DNA of 64,000 bases from Patescibacteria group bacterium (GCA_030271625.1 JARXKN010000001.1:310001-374000); one strand, 5' to 3'; counted from the first letter of the stretch, positions 17,083-25,906 are shown. Notes: generated by a model not told the origin, from the sequence alone. Program-made: numbers and translations.

Positions 17083-17808
17083 TTAATCGATACGGTAAAA
17101 GTGGCTATCGATTAGCTTTTTGTAAGGGTCCCACATTTGGCGAGCTTTTTTATGGGTTAAGGTCGACATTTTTACTAGAATTACTAATAACATAGATAAG
17201 CCGGTGCAGAGCAGTGCGGCTAATAACTGGTATATAAATCCGCTACCGGCATCCAAGAACAGTACAAAAGTCAGTGTGACGCTAAACAGAACCAGCATAA
17301 TCATCCACTCGTTACTAAATACTTTGTTACTCATCTGCATGGTGAAATTGGTCCGGTTTTGTTGGTTGGCAACAAGCTTATCAAGCAATTTATCAATTTC
17401 TGTTTGGTGTTCCCCAGTATAGTTCAAGCAGTAGCTAATTAAGCCTTCATAGTTTGCTTCACCGCCGCCTGCCTTTTTGGAACGGACAATTTTCTTTAAG
17501 TAGGTAATAAACATGGTTTGGATCTCGTTACGCAACTCGGGCGGTAGCTTCTTAAGACTTAAGACCATAGCAAAAATAGCATTCGACTCGGAACGGACAA
17601 TTCTGTGTAGTTCTTCTATCCGGGCTTTTTGAGCGCTTAAAATGGGGGCAATGTAAAAACCATATAAGAACGAATTTACCGAAAAAAGAGTTAAGGCACC
17701 ACTTTCAAATTTCATACCTGGCGTTAGAAAAACAATAAAACAGAAGATGACGAACAGAAACACAAAGTACTGCGTTAAGCGAATTTTGTTAAGAAGTAGA
17801 TTTTGCAT
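17083..17808 (-). CDS. four-TM membrane protein with helical cytosolic domain, unknown (DUF4239-like topology)
   Basis: 241 residues. Two TM helices near the N-terminus (~13-31 and ~40-55), a charged helical domain (~60-160) and two TM helices at ~167-185 and ~192-212, then a basic/aromatic tail. This arrangement resembles DUF4239/bestrophin-like proteins, but no decisive motif is visible. AAGGAT is present 4 nt before the ATG, so translation appears Shine-Dalgarno driven. Confidence 0.65.
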   Translation of the reverse strand: MQNLLLNKIRLTQYFVFLFVIFCFIVFLTPGMKFESGALTLFSVNSFLYGFYIAPILSAQKARIEELHRIVRSESNAIFAMVLSLKKLPPELRNEIQTMFITYLKKIVRSKKAGGGEANYEGLISYCLNYTGEHQTEIDKLLDKLVANQQNRTNFTMQMSNKVFSNEWMIMLVLFSVTLTFVLFLDAGSGFIYQLLAALLCTGLSMLLVILVKMSTLTHKKARQMWDPYKKLIDSHFYRID

Positions 17809-17891
17809 TTTTATCCTTATAGATTATGGGCATATAGTACCATAACTTATTGCTGATACTGTAGCTAGTCCAGGTTTGCTATAGTTGCTGT

Positions 17892-18431
17892 ATGACCTAT
17901 ATCGCACTGCTTCGAGGCATTAATGTTGGTGGTAATAACAAAGTTCCCATGACCGACTTAAAAGCCGCCCTGGTGGCAGTTGGCTGTAGCTCAGTTGTGA
18001 GCTACATTAATTCGGGCAATTTGGTGTTTACTGATAATCGTTCAGTTGCGGAGTTACAGAACATTATCGAAGCTAAGATTCTAGCTACCTTCGGTTTTGC
18101 AGTGAAGCTGTTAATTATTCCTGGCAACATCTTTATGGCAATTGCAGCTGCCTTGCCTACGGAGTGGCGCAATGACGCCACCATGAAGTGTGATGTCATG
18201 TTCCTATGGAACGATAAAGATAACGAGCAGGTTTTAGAAGCACTAAGCCTTAAACCCGGCATTGATACTGTCCGTTACGTGCCGGGGGCTATCCTGTGGT
18301 TAGTTGATCGTCGTCACACCGCTAAGAGCGGCATGCAGCAACTACCGGGCACTGAACTTTATCGTAAAATGACAATCCGTAACTGTAACACCGTCCGCAA
18401 ACTAGCACAATTAGCGGGAGAGAATCAATAA
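17892..18431 (+). CDS. DUF1697 family protein
   Basis: 179 residues. The N-terminal YIALLRGINVGGNNKVPMTDL block and SYINSGNLVF are diagnostic of DUF1697, a widespread cytosolic family of unknown function, and GxxLWxxD-type residues follow in the second half (GAILWLVDRR). TATAGT (17880-17885) lies 6 nt before the ATG, so the message is probably leaderless. The end faces the convergent gene at 18450. A 7-bp stem (TAGCGTG/CACGCTA, ~18442-18467) spans the junction. Confidence 0.9.
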   Translation: MTYIALLRGINVGGNNKVPMTDLKAALVAVGCSSVVSYINSGNLVFTDNRSVAELQNIIEAKILATFGFAVKLLIIPGNIFMAIAAALPTEWRNDATMKCDVMFLWNDKDNEQVLEALSLKPGIDTVRYVPGAILWLVDRRHTAKSGMQQLPGTELYRKMTIRNCNTVRKLAQLAGENQ

Positions 18432-18449
18432 CAAACCAAAGTTAGCGTG

Positions 18450-18929
18450 CTACTCGGTACACGCTACAAATGATGTAAGTTTCCATGAGCCATCGCCAGC
18501 GCTGCGTCGTATGCCGAAATTAAATGATTTAAGATCACCAACAAACGATTGTTGATTCTGGTCTGAAAAGGTCTCATAACCTGTCGCACTGGTATTGGTA
18601 TAAGTGTGCAGATATGTCGTGGTATTGCCAGCAGGCATATCTGGAATGACGGTGCCAAGCGCTGGACTCATTGATTCTTCATATCGTAGCTTATCGTCCG
18701 CCTGAACCGTTTGATCTAACGCCGTATTGCGGCTTAAGCAAATTGGTTTTTTGCCGACCGACAACTCACGCACTCTGGCAAAATATGTGCCTTGTGGAAT
18801 TTGCTGAGCATATTGTTGAGAAAGCTTAGTGCTTTTGATTCTGGTAGCGTGCGCTTCAATGCCTATTGCTCCAGTAACTAATACCGCTACTACGAGAGCC
18901 GTTATCAGAGACAATTTTTTATGATTCAT
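18450..18929 (-). CDS. secreted or membrane-anchored small protein, unknown
   Basis: 159 residues from the ATG at 18929. A longer upstream reading is rejected because it would run through the tRNA-Arg gene. Residues 1-~28 form a signal peptide or N-terminal anchor (MNHKKLSLITALVVAVLVTG). The mature part has two Cys residues (KKPICLSRN and a Cys near the C-terminus, SFVACTE) that could form a disulfide. No family is recognised. A TATGCT box lies 6 nt before the start. Confidence 0.65.
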   Translation of the reverse strand: MNHKKLSLITALVVAVLVTGAIGIEAHATRIKSTKLSQQYAQQIPQGTYFARVRELSVGKKPICLSRNTALDQTVQADDKLRYEESMSPALGTVIPDMPAGNTTTYLHTYTNTSATGYETFSDQNQQSFVGDLKSFNFGIRRSAGDGSWKLTSFVACTE

Positions 18930-18981
18930 GAGGCAAGCATAAGCTTGAATAAAATAAATTGCAACTATTACATGTCTGTTG

Positions 18982-19058
18982 TGGTACACCCGATAGGATT
19001 TGAACCTACGACCTTTGGTACCGGAAACCAACGCTCTATCCAGCTGAGCTACGGGTGC
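18982..19058 (-). tRNA. tRNA-Arg (anticodon CCG)
   Basis: 77 nt including encoded CCA. Acceptor stem GCACCCG/CGGGTGT with discriminator A; anticodon stem TTGGT/ACCAA with loop TTCCGGT giving anticodon CCG; T-arm with TTCGAATC. It reads CGG codons. It shares its acceptor and D-arm with the second tRNA-Arg about 1 kb away. Its gene blocks any upstream extension of the neighbouring secreted-protein ORF. Confidence 0.96.
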
Positions 19059-19122
19059 ACGCCAGATTAGTTTACCATCTGATAGTGCGAACGAGAATGT
19101 GCAGAGCTGTTACTATAAGATA

Positions 19123-20001
19123 ATGAGCGCATTCACTAAGGCCTTTGTAATTTTTAACCCCAACAGCACCGGGGACAGCAAAACTATTGCTGAAACATTC
19201 TGCCAGCAGCTGCGTGAACTGCAGCCAGCTTGCAACGTAACGCTCACCGAAACGACCCACGCCGGTCACGGTGAGGAACTAGGTTATGAGCTCGCCAAAA
19301 AAGGCAAGGATACCTTACTAGTGTCGGTGAGTGGCGACGGTGGCTACAACGAACTGGTGAACGGAGTTATGAAAGCCGTTGACGAAGGCAGCGAGGCACC
19401 AATCTGTGCCGTACTACCGGGTGGCAACGCCAACGACCACTATAGTTTTATCGCTAAACGTCCTTTGATTGACGCAATTGCTGCCGAAGGCCTAACGCGG
19501 CTGGACCTGCTCAAAGTTGAAGCCAGCGCGACGCGGTATGCGCACTCGTATGTCGGTCTGGGCCTAACGCCGTTAGTAGCCGTAGAGTTAAACAAACACA
19601 AACTGTCGGCTATAAAGGAACTCTGGCTGTCATTAAAAACCTTCTGGCAGTTTAAGCCGTTCAAAATTGTAGAATCTGGAAAACAGCGAACCTTCGACAG
19701 CTTAATCATGGCCAATATTGGCGTTATGGCTAAGCACCTAACGCTCGACCCGGATGCTGGCCCGCCAAAAGACGGCCTGTTTGAAGTTTTGCGCTGGCCG
19801 CATAATCACAAACTACGATTAGTGCAGCAATTAGCTAAAGCAGCTATTGGTAAAACTAATTCCCCGAAATCGGTTGAAAAGTTTGAGTTTACGACTGTTT
19901 TGCCAATGCCGATGCAGTTAGACGGTGAGTTACAAAAGTTGAAAGCCGATCAGCCAGTAACCGTGACTTCGGCAGCCGGTACGTTACGAACCTACCGATA
20001 A
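19123..20001 (+). CDS. diacylglycerol kinase-like lipid kinase (DAGK catalytic domain)
   Basis: 292 residues from the ATG at 19123. A TACTAT -10 box (19111-19116) ends 6 nt before it, and an in-frame ATG 24 nt upstream would lie within or before that promoter. Visible: [13 protein letters not shown] (~7-19), the nucleotide-binding [13 protein letters not shown] (~69-81) and [10 protein letters not shown] (~99-108), the hallmarks of the DAGK/YegS/BmrU lipid kinase family. The lipid substrate (diacylglycerol, undecaprenol or other) is unknown. The gene lies between two tRNA-Arg genes on the opposite strand. Confidence 0.87.
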   Translation: MSAFTKAFVIFNPNSTGDSKTIAETFCQQLRELQPACNVTLTETTHAGHGEELGYELAKKGKDTLLVSVSGDGGYNELVNGVMKAVDEGSEAPICAVLPGGNANDHYSFIAKRPLIDAIAAEGLTRLDLLKVEASATRYAHSYVGLGLTPLVAVELNKHKLSAIKELWLSLKTFWQFKPFKIVESGKQRTFDSLIMANIGVMAKHLTLDPDAGPPKDGLFEVLRWPHNHKLRLVQQLAKAAIGKTNSPKSVEKFEFTTVLPMPMQLDGELQKLKADQPVTVTSAAGTLRTYR

Positions 20002-20013
20002 AATATACAAATT

Positions 20014-20090
20014 TGGTGCACCCGGCAGGATTCGAACCTACGACCCCTTGGTTCGAAGCCAAGTACTCTATCCAGCTGAGCTACGGGTGC
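20014..20090 (-). tRNA. tRNA-Arg (anticodon TCG)
   Basis: 77 nt with encoded CCA. Acceptor GCACCCG/CGGGTGC, discriminator A, anticodon stem CTTGG/CCAAG and loop CTTCGAA giving anticodon TCG (reads CGA and likely CGG). It lies between the lipid kinase and folC, antiparallel to both. Confidence 0.96.
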
Positions 20091-20137
20091 GCAGTAACGT
20101 CTACCATCGTACCAGAGAAGAGCGCATAATAACAGGG

Positions 20138-21358
20138 ATGCCCGTAATTAAAACCTTTAGCGAAGTCCAAGCCGTACTGGAGCCGTACATCCAAGAACTG
20201 CCGACGGTCCACCAGGCTTACTCTTTGTCGCGTATGCTAGAGCTACTGTTGGCACTGGGAAATCCCCAAGATAAGCTCCGGATTGTCCATGTCGCCGGTA
20301 CATCTGGCAAGACCTCAACCTGCTACTACCTTGCAGCCATGCTGGGACAAGCGGGGCAGAAAGTTGGGCTAACCGTCTCGCCGCACATCATGGAAGTTAA
20401 TGAACGGCTACAAATAAACCTTGAGCCGCTCGCCGAGCCTGCCTACTGCGCGGCTTTGACTGAATTTATTGCAATCGTTGAAACGCTAGCGGTACGACCT
20501 ACCTACTTCGAATTATTAATTGCCATGGCCTATTGGTACTTTGCAAAGGAGGGTGTGGACTATGCGGTGGTAGAGGTCGGGCTCGGCGGCCTGCTGGACA
20601 GCACTAATGTCTGTAGCCGCCCCGATAAAGTCTGCATTATTACCGATATCGGCCTTGATCACCAAGCTGTACTGGGCGATACCTTGGCGGCTATCAGCAG
20701 CCAAAAAGCCGGCATCATCCAAGCCGGAAATGCTGTCTTCTGCTATCGCCAGGCACCAGTGGTTTTAGCGGCTATAGAAGCGAGAGCCATTAGTAAAAAC
20801 GCTCGCCTAACGCTCTATGATTTTCTGCCCAATCCACAGGATAATTTGAAGCTGCCCTCCTTCCAACAACGAAACTGGCAGCTAGCCGCCAAGGTGTACG
20901 ACTACATCCGAATTCGGGATGGCCTGGCTGAACTGAGCGCTGGAGCTTGGACGGGCACCAAACAAATTTACATTCCAGGCCGTATGGAAGTCGTCCAGTA
21001 TGAAGGTAAAACACTCATCTTGGACGGGGCTCACAATCCGCAAAAAATGCAGGCCTTCTTGACTAGCGTGTCTCAAATGTATGCCAGTGAATCAATTGCC
21101 GCGCTAGCAGCTTTTAAAGCTACAAAAGACGCAACTGGTTGCTTACAGAGCCTGACTGCTATTGCCAATCGAGTTATTCTGACGCAATTAGCGGCCGGGA
21201 ACGAAATTCCAGCAACACTTCCAACCGGTAACGTCGAAAATGTAACGGATATTCCGGCCGCCCTAAAGCAGTTAATAGCCGGCGACGAAACGCTGCTATT
21301 AGTAACGGGGTCGTTCATGCTCGTACAATCAATTAAGCAATTAATTGCAACTGAGTAA
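20138..21358 (+). CDS. folC: folylpolyglutamate synthase / dihydrofolate synthase family (Mur ligase fold)
   Basis: 406 residues from the ATG at 20138; an upstream extension would run through the tRNA-Arg gene. ATP-dependent ligase adding glutamate to folates. Visible: the P-loop HVAGTSGKTSTCYYLAAML (~residues 52-70), the folate-binding loop SPHIMEVNERLQIN (~85-98), DYAVVEVGLGGLLDSTN (~143-159), ITDIGLDHQAVLGDT (~169-183) and the C-terminal LDGAHNPQKM (~292-301). CATAAT (20125-20130) is 7 nt before the start and there is no Shine-Dalgarno. It complements glyA and folD in this window. Confidence 0.92.
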   Translation: MPVIKTFSEVQAVLEPYIQELPTVHQAYSLSRMLELLLALGNPQDKLRIVHVAGTSGKTSTCYYLAAMLGQAGQKVGLTVSPHIMEVNERLQINLEPLAEPAYCAALTEFIAIVETLAVRPTYFELLIAMAYWYFAKEGVDYAVVEVGLGGLLDSTNVCSRPDKVCIITDIGLDHQAVLGDTLAAISSQKAGIIQAGNAVFCYRQAPVVLAAIEARAISKNARLTLYDFLPNPQDNLKLPSFQQRNWQLAAKVYDYIRIRDGLAELSAGAWTGTKQIYIPGRMEVVQYEGKTLILDGAHNPQKMQAFLTSVSQMYASESIAALAAFKATKDATGCLQSLTAIANRVILTQLAAGNEIPATLPTGNVENVTDIPAALKQLIAGDETLLLVTGSFMLVQSIKQLIATE

Positions 21359-21359
21359 T

Positions 21360-21506
21360 CTATGCAATGTCGGTTGCTTCGCGTTCGTAGTATTCAATAG
21401 TAAAGTTATCGGCCGGCTTTCGGATGTTAAGTAAGCGGCGATTTCGCAGTTTAGAGGTTCGTAATTTAACCGTTAAGGCTGTGGTATTCTCTGGTGTGGT
21501 ATTCAT
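21360..21506 (-). CDS. small basic ORF, 48 residues
   Basis: ORF starting MNTTPENTTALTVKLRTSKL, continuing with a very basic RNRRLLNIRK stretch and ending in an acidic tail before TAG. A perfect GGAGG lies 8 nt upstream of the ATG, and a TATAAT -10 box on the minus strand (21545-21550) is embedded in an inverted repeat. The convergent folC stop lies 2 nt away. No family is recognised. The basic centre could bind nucleic acid (guess). Confidence 0.55.
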   Translation of the reverse strand: MNTTPENTTALTVKLRTSKLRNRRLLNIRKPADNFTIEYYEREATDIA

Positions 21507-21524
21507 ATGGCAGGCCTCCAATAA

Positions 21525-21557
21525 TGGTTACTAATTAATACTCAATTATAGTAACCA
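21525..21557. repeat. 33-bp inverted repeat over a divergent promoter region (candidate operator)
   Basis: TGGTTACTA (21525-21533) and TAGTAACCA (21549-21557) form perfect 9-bp arms separated by 15 nt of A/T-rich sequence. On the minus strand it contains the TATAAT that would drive the 48-residue ORF. Arm length and spacing fit a dimeric repressor or a strong RNA hairpin in the opposite transcript. Confidence 0.5.
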
Positions 21558-21669
21558 ATACGCTGATATGCAGTTAAATTGCTCACTATTATTGTGTTAG
21601 AAAATTCATAGTAGACAACAGCTATTAAGCCTATGCTGTGACTGTTAACTTAAACAGGAGGCCAACAAG

Positions 21670-21774
21670 ATGCCATCGCAATTAGACCGTTGCAAGCCCG
21701 TAGAACACTCGTACTACGACTTCAACCGACAATTTGGACACGTCTTGACAGTCAATCGACTGACTACTGTTTAG
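21670..21774 (+). CDS. small ORF, 34 residues
   Basis: ORF starting MPSQLDRCKPVEHSYYDFNR and ending LTTV before TAG. AGGAGG (21657-21662) is 7 nt before the ATG. It contains one Cys and an aromatic YYDF patch; no membrane segment. It is transcribed away from the 48-residue ORF and lies 37 nt before the GlsB-like gene, with which it may share a transcript. No family is recognised. Confidence 0.5.
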   Translation: MPSQLDRCKPVEHSYYDFNRQFGHVLTVNRLTTV

Positions 21775-21811
21775 GTTTGTTAATAATATTATTTTAGAAG
21801 GGAGCTTACAT

Positions 21812-22078
21812 ATGAGCTTAATAATCTACATTATTTTAGGTGGAATCGTCGGTTACGTAGCAGCTCGCCTGCTTGGTCGTGACGAAGGAATTTTAGCAAG
21901 TATCATTATCGGTATTGTCGGATCATTTATTGGTGGCTTTGTTTCACGCCTCTTCACCGGTGGTGACCAATCTTTGCTAGCCTTCAGTATGACTGGTTTG
22001 TTCTGGTCAGTCATTGGTTCACTAATTCTAGTGGCTATTCTGAATGCGGTCCGCCGCCCACGACACAACACTATCTAA
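21812..22078 (+). CDS. GlsB/YeaQ/YmgE family (transglycosylase-associated) membrane protein
   Basis: 88 residues, three TM segments. The glycine-rich pattern IIYIILGGIVGYVAARLLG and later IIIGIVGSFIGGFVSRLF are typical of this family of small stress-associated membrane proteins. GGGAGC lies about 7 nt upstream as a Shine-Dalgarno. A strong intrinsic terminator follows 20 nt after the stop. The family's biochemical role is not established. Confidence 0.9.
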   Translation: MSLIIYIILGGIVGYVAARLLGRDEGILASIIIGIVGSFIGGFVSRLFTGGDQSLLAFSMTGLFWSVIGSLILVAILNAVRRPRHNTI

Positions 22079-22097
22079 TCAAATTTAGTTACTGTAT

Positions 22098-22130
22098 AAA
22101 AGTCCCCTCCTCGTGAGGGGACTTTTGTTT
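22098..22130 (+). terminator. intrinsic terminator after the GlsB-like gene
   Basis: AAAAGTCCCCTC (22098-22109), 5-nt loop CTCGT and GAGGGGACTTTT (22115-22126), a 12-bp perfect stem ending in a T-rich run. It can act on both strands. The next gene's -10 box (22143-22148) lies only 13 nt beyond. Confidence 0.92.
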
Positions 22131-22155
22131 GCTCTGGAACGTTATAATAGTAAGG

Positions 22156-23601
22156 ATGAGCAATTTGAGAGCAGCAATTTTTAGTACGCCGTTGGTTTTT
22201 GTAGATATTGAAACTAACGGTTTGAATCATATTCGGGGACGGGTCATAGAAGTGGCCGCTATACGGGTAGAAAACGGCAAAGTCACCCAGACATTTCGAT
22301 CACTGATAGATCCGGAAACTGAGTTGCCATATTACATTACTAAGCTTACCGGCATTACCACGAACGATTTGAAGGGCGCGCCGACATTCGACCAGATTGC
22401 CGAAGAACTTAAGGCTGTGCTCCAAGACGCTATCTTTGTAGCTCATAACGTCCGGTTTGATTACTCCTTTCTCAAGCAGGAGTTTGGGCGACTGGGACTT
22501 ACCTTCTTGCCAAAACAACTCTGTACCGTCAAGCTTTCGCGGGCTTTGTATCCGCATGTCAAAGGTCATAAGCTGGCTGATATTATCCAACGCCATAACT
22601 TCAGTTTTAGCGCCCGGCACCGGGCCTACGACGACGCGGCTATCCTCTGGCAGTTCTTGCAATATATCGACAAGAATTTCACTCCCGAGCAGATACAAAT
22701 GGCAATCGGCCGCCAATTACAACAGCCGGCAATTCCCAAAAGCCTGCAGCCGGAATTAGTGCGGAACTTACCAGAGACTGCCGGGGTCTATATTTTTGAA
22801 GATGCTGAGGGTCGTCCGCTGTATGTCGGGAAGAGCATCAATATTAAAAAGCGCGTTATGAGCCATTTCGGTCGTGACCATGCTGAAAGTAAAGAGTTTA
22901 AAATTGCTCAGGCCATAGAGAACATTACGACTCATGAAACGGGCGGTGAACTGGCGGCCTTGCTGCTAGAGTCGAAGTTGGTTAAAGAACTACAGCCGCT
23001 ATATAACCGGCAGCTACGCCGAACCGCAAAGTTAACGCTCGCCAAACATGTTCGTAACGTGGACGGCTATCTAACGGTAGTGATTGAAGAAGCCAGTCAA
23101 ATTGACGCTGGCCTGGCTGGACAGGTACTTGGCGTCTATCCACGGCGCGGTAAAGCCAAAGATGCTGTTATGGAACTCACTAAGCAACATGAATTATGTC
23201 CTAAGCTAATGGGGCTTGAGAAATCAGCGGGCAGCTGCTTTTGGCGACAATTAGACAAGTGTCGCGGAGCCTGTGTTGGTCAAGAAGATTCCGATGCTTA
23301 TAACGCTCGTTTGCTCATGGCCTTTGAGCGTCAGCGAATCCATGCCTGGCCCTACAAAGGCCCAATCTTATTACAAGAAAAAGTACTCGGTAGTAACGAT
23401 GTGAAAGCCCTCGTAGTTGACCAATGGTGTGTCTTGGGTGAAGTAACGCAGGAAGAGTATTGCGACCCGGTGCTGGAAGCTCGGCCACGGCATTTTGACC
23501 TCGATACCTATAAGATTTTGCAGTCATTTTTAGCTAGTAAAATCGACCGCTTACGTATCCAACGCATGACGGCCGAACAGCTGACAGCTCTAGGAGCTTA
23601 G
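22156..23601 (+). CDS. DEDDh 3'-5' exonuclease fused to GIY-YIG endonuclease (DnaQ-UvrC/Cho-like fusion)
   Basis: 481 residues from the ATG at 22156; TATAAT (22143-22148) ends 7 nt upstream, so the longer in-frame start is rejected. Residues ~10-170 are a DnaQ-type exonuclease: VFVDIETNG (Exo I), HNVRFDYSF (Exo II) and HRAYDDAAIL (Exo III, DEDDh). Residues ~200-290 are a GIY-YIG domain like UvrC N-terminus or Cho: GVYIFEDAEGRPLYVGKSIN. A Cys-containing segment (CFWRQLDKCRGACVG) follows. Fusions of this kind are known in Actinobacteria and other phyla and are presumed to act in DNA repair. uvrA is at the other end of this region. Confidence 0.9.
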   Translation: MSNLRAAIFSTPLVFVDIETNGLNHIRGRVIEVAAIRVENGKVTQTFRSLIDPETELPYYITKLTGITTNDLKGAPTFDQIAEELKAVLQDAIFVAHNVRFDYSFLKQEFGRLGLTFLPKQLCTVKLSRALYPHVKGHKLADIIQRHNFSFSARHRAYDDAAILWQFLQYIDKNFTPEQIQMAIGRQLQQPAIPKSLQPELVRNLPETAGVYIFEDAEGRPLYVGKSINIKKRVMSHFGRDHAESKEFKIAQAIENITTHETGGELAALLLESKLVKELQPLYNRQLRRTAKLTLAKHVRNVDGYLTVVIEEASQIDAGLAGQVLGVYPRRGKAKDAVMELTKQHELCPKLMGLEKSAGSCFWRQLDKCRGACVGQEDSDAYNARLLMAFERQRIHAWPYKGPILLQEKVLGSNDVKALVVDQWCVLGEVTQEEYCDPVLEARPRHFDLDTYKILQSFLASKIDRLRIQRMTAEQLTALGA

Positions 23602-25022
23602 CTATCTGTTATCTGGCTGGCGCTAGCTTCTCGATAACGATCTAAAGCGGCTACTCGTGCTAGCTTATGATCAACAATAGGCGCCGGATAATCCCGCCCG
23701 ATTAGACAGTTACTAGACTGCTGAATAGCAGCTGGCGTGGTCCACGGTTCGGCTAAGTATTTATCAGGAACATCATTCAACTCAGGCACAAATTTACGGA
23801 CATAGCTGCCGTCAGGGTCGTAATTTAGTTGTTGTAAAGTGGGGTTGTAGAGACGGCGAAAAACCGGCGCTGGATCGACGCCAACGCTCGCTATCCATTG
23901 CCAGTTGCCATTGTTATTGGCTTCATCGCCGTCGATGAGCCAACGCATAAAGTGTTGCTCGCCCAATCGCCAATCAAGTCCAAGATCTTTGGTAAGAAAT
24001 GACCCCACAATAAGGCGAGATCGGTTATGCATCCAACCTTCCTGTAGTAACTGTCGCATCGCTGCATCAACCACTGGATAACCGGTTTTCCCAAGTGCCC
24101 AAGCAACAAAGGCTGTTTCATTCTTTTCCCATTTTAGGCTTCGGAAGCGTTCTTGAAATTCCTGTTGGGCGTTATTCGGAAAGAAGAACAGAATATAGTG
24201 ATAAAATTCGCGCCAGGCTAATTGTCGACGCCAGGCTTCTGCGCCGGTTGATTGCGGCAATAATGTTTCGATTTCCAAGGGGCTTAAACAGCCAAAGTGT
24301 AAATAACTGCTCAGTCGTGAGGTCCCCGCCATACTCATGTTATTATTCGTTTCTTGGTACGTGTTGATGCCAGTGTCTAGGAACTCAGTTAAGCGCTTTC
24401 GGGCTGCCGTCTCGCCGCCTTTTAATACGTCTGGCGATAGTAATTTGGTGTCGATGGAATCTTCAATTACTTCAAAGTTACCAACATCGATGTGAGTCGC
24501 AAGAGGTGTTAATGAATCGGGCAGGACTGCCAGCTGCCGGCGTTCTATCTGCAGCCAATTCTTATAAAAAGGCGTAAAGACTTTGTGTAGTGTCCCGGCT
24601 TTTGTTTTTAGATTCTCCAGACTGCTGACTGCCAGTCGGCCTGGGAAACCGCGAAATTTTAGCCCGGCGCTTTCTAAGGCAGCTTTAACGGCTTTATCGC
24701 GTTTTATAGCGTGGGGGGTGTAATCGGCAGAATAGTAAATTTCGTCCGCCTCAAGCTCGTTTGCTAGAGCGACTAATATTTCTTCGGCCTGGCCGGAGCG
24801 GACAAGTAAATCACTGCCTTTGGCTTGTAAATTATGCTTTAGATCGCTCAGACATTCTAGCAGGAAGCGATTGCGATTAGCGCTGCTATGGTGGCCCGTA
24901 AGTAAGCTGTCATTAAAAATAAAGACTGGCACAACGACATCAGCAGCCTCAACCGCCGTGATGAGGGCGGGGTGGTCAGACAGACGGAGGTCATTTCGGT
25001 ACCAGACAATGATGGTTTTCAT
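23598..25022 (-). CDS. phrB: deoxyribodipyrimidine photolyase (cryptochrome/photolyase family)
   Basis: 474 residues, light-driven repair of UV-induced pyrimidine dimers. The N-terminal alpha/beta antenna domain begins IIVWYRNDLRLSDHPAL. The C-terminal FAD domain shows SRLSSYLHFG (~254-263), RQLAWREFYHYI (~286-297) and the signature WMHNRSRLIVGSFLTKDL (~342-359), followed by GDEANNNGNWQW (~380-391). A class I CPD photolyase is most likely; a (6-4) or cryptochrome role cannot be excluded. TACAAT on the minus strand (25029-25034) is 6 nt before the ATG. It fits with carotenoid genes as light protection. Confidence 0.92.
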   Translation of the reverse strand: MKTIIVWYRNDLRLSDHPALITAVEAADVVVPVFIFNDSLLTGHHSSANRNRFLLECLSDLKHNLQAKGSDLLVRSGQAEEILVALANELEADEIYYSADYTPHAIKRDKAVKAALESAGLKFRGFPGRLAVSSLENLKTKAGTLHKVFTPFYKNWLQIERRQLAVLPDSLTPLATHIDVGNFEVIEDSIDTKLLSPDVLKGGETAARKRLTEFLDTGINTYQETNNNMSMAGTSRLSSYLHFGCLSPLEIETLLPQSTGAEAWRRQLAWREFYHYILFFFPNNAQQEFQERFRSLKWEKNETAFVAWALGKTGYPVVDAAMRQLLQEGWMHNRSRLIVGSFLTKDLGLDWRLGEQHFMRWLIDGDEANNNGNWQWIASVGVDPAPVFRRLYNPTLQQLNYDPDGSYVRKFVPELNDVPDKYLAEPWTTPAAIQQSSNCLIGRDYPAPIVDHKLARVAALDRYREASASQITDS

Positions 25023-25060
25023 AGGTTAATTGTAAGTGATTTAGCAGTAATCAATAGTAA

Positions 25061-25867
25061 CTATTTAACAAATAGCAGAATGATGATTCCCAACACAATC
25101 CGGTAATAGGCAAACGGTCGGAAATTATGGCGTGAGACGTAGCGTAATAACCAAGAAATGCTCAATAGTGCCGTTATGAAGGCGCCAATTAGCCCAATAA
25201 TTAAGGTAGCGGCACCGCCTGAAATCTGGCTGACGGCCTCCGGATGCTTAACAAGCTTTAAGGCGCTTGCTAAAACTAGGATTGGAATGCCGAGGTAAAA
25301 CGAAAAGGCCGTGGCGGTTGGGCGATCTAGACCTAAGCTTAAGCCGGTCACAATCGTAGCGCCAGAGCGCGAGACGCCGGGAATAACGGCCACAGCTTGA
25401 CCCAATCCTACCAGCACAGCTTGCTTAAAGGTTAACTTTTCAATTTGAGGTTCTAGGGTGCGGCGACCACGTACTACCGGGTGCCGATCGACGACCCACA
25501 AAATGACTCCGCCAATAATCAAGGACCAGGCAATAACCGTTGGTGTACCAAACTTATTAAGTGTCTTATCGAGGGCTAAGCCTATCAAGCCGGCCGGAAT
25601 TGTGGCAATAATAAGTAATTTCCAGAAGTGCAGGGCAGCTTCATCGCGCGCTAGTAAGCCACAGACTTTACTTAATAAATCTATCCGGTAAAACCAGACC
25701 ACCGCGGCAATGGCGCCCAGTTGAATAATCACCGTAAACACGTCTTGAACGTCTTTAAAATGGGTCAGGCGCTCGGCAATTAACAAATGGCCGGTGCTAC
25801 TGATTGGTAAAAATTCGGTGACCCCTTCGAGAAGGCCCAGGATAATCGCAATTAAAAATATAGGCAT
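25061..25867 (-). CDS. uppP: undecaprenyl-diphosphatase (UppP/BacA)
   Basis: Integral membrane phosphatase that recycles undecaprenyl diphosphate to the monophosphate carrier for wall synthesis; it can confer bacitracin tolerance. 268 residues, usual length. Conserved GLLEGVTEFLPISSTGHL (residues ~11-28) and IPGVSRSGAT (~161-170) hold the catalytic residues. It follows uppS by 39 nt but has its own -10 box (TACACT, 25874-25879), exactly 6 nt before the ATG. Confidence 0.96.
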   Translation of the reverse strand: MPIFLIAIILGLLEGVTEFLPISSTGHLLIAERLTHFKDVQDVFTVIIQLGAIAAVVWFYRIDLLSKVCGLLARDEAALHFWKLLIIATIPAGLIGLALDKTLNKFGTPTVIAWSLIIGGVILWVVDRHPVVRGRRTLEPQIEKLTFKQAVLVGLGQAVAVIPGVSRSGATIVTGLSLGLDRPTATAFSFYLGIPILVLASALKLVKHPEAVSQISGGAATLIIGLIGAFITALLSISWLLRYVSRHNFRPFAYYRIVLGIIILLFVK

Positions 25868-25906
25868 ATAGCTAGTGTAACGTACTCTATATTGTTCTAA
25901 GTAAAA

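Noticed and set aside
18982-20090. The two tRNA-Arg genes as borders of an integrated element
   Set aside because: The segment between them holds one ordinary lipid kinase gene, and the tRNAs differ in anticodon arm. Their similarity is explained by both being tRNA-Arg.
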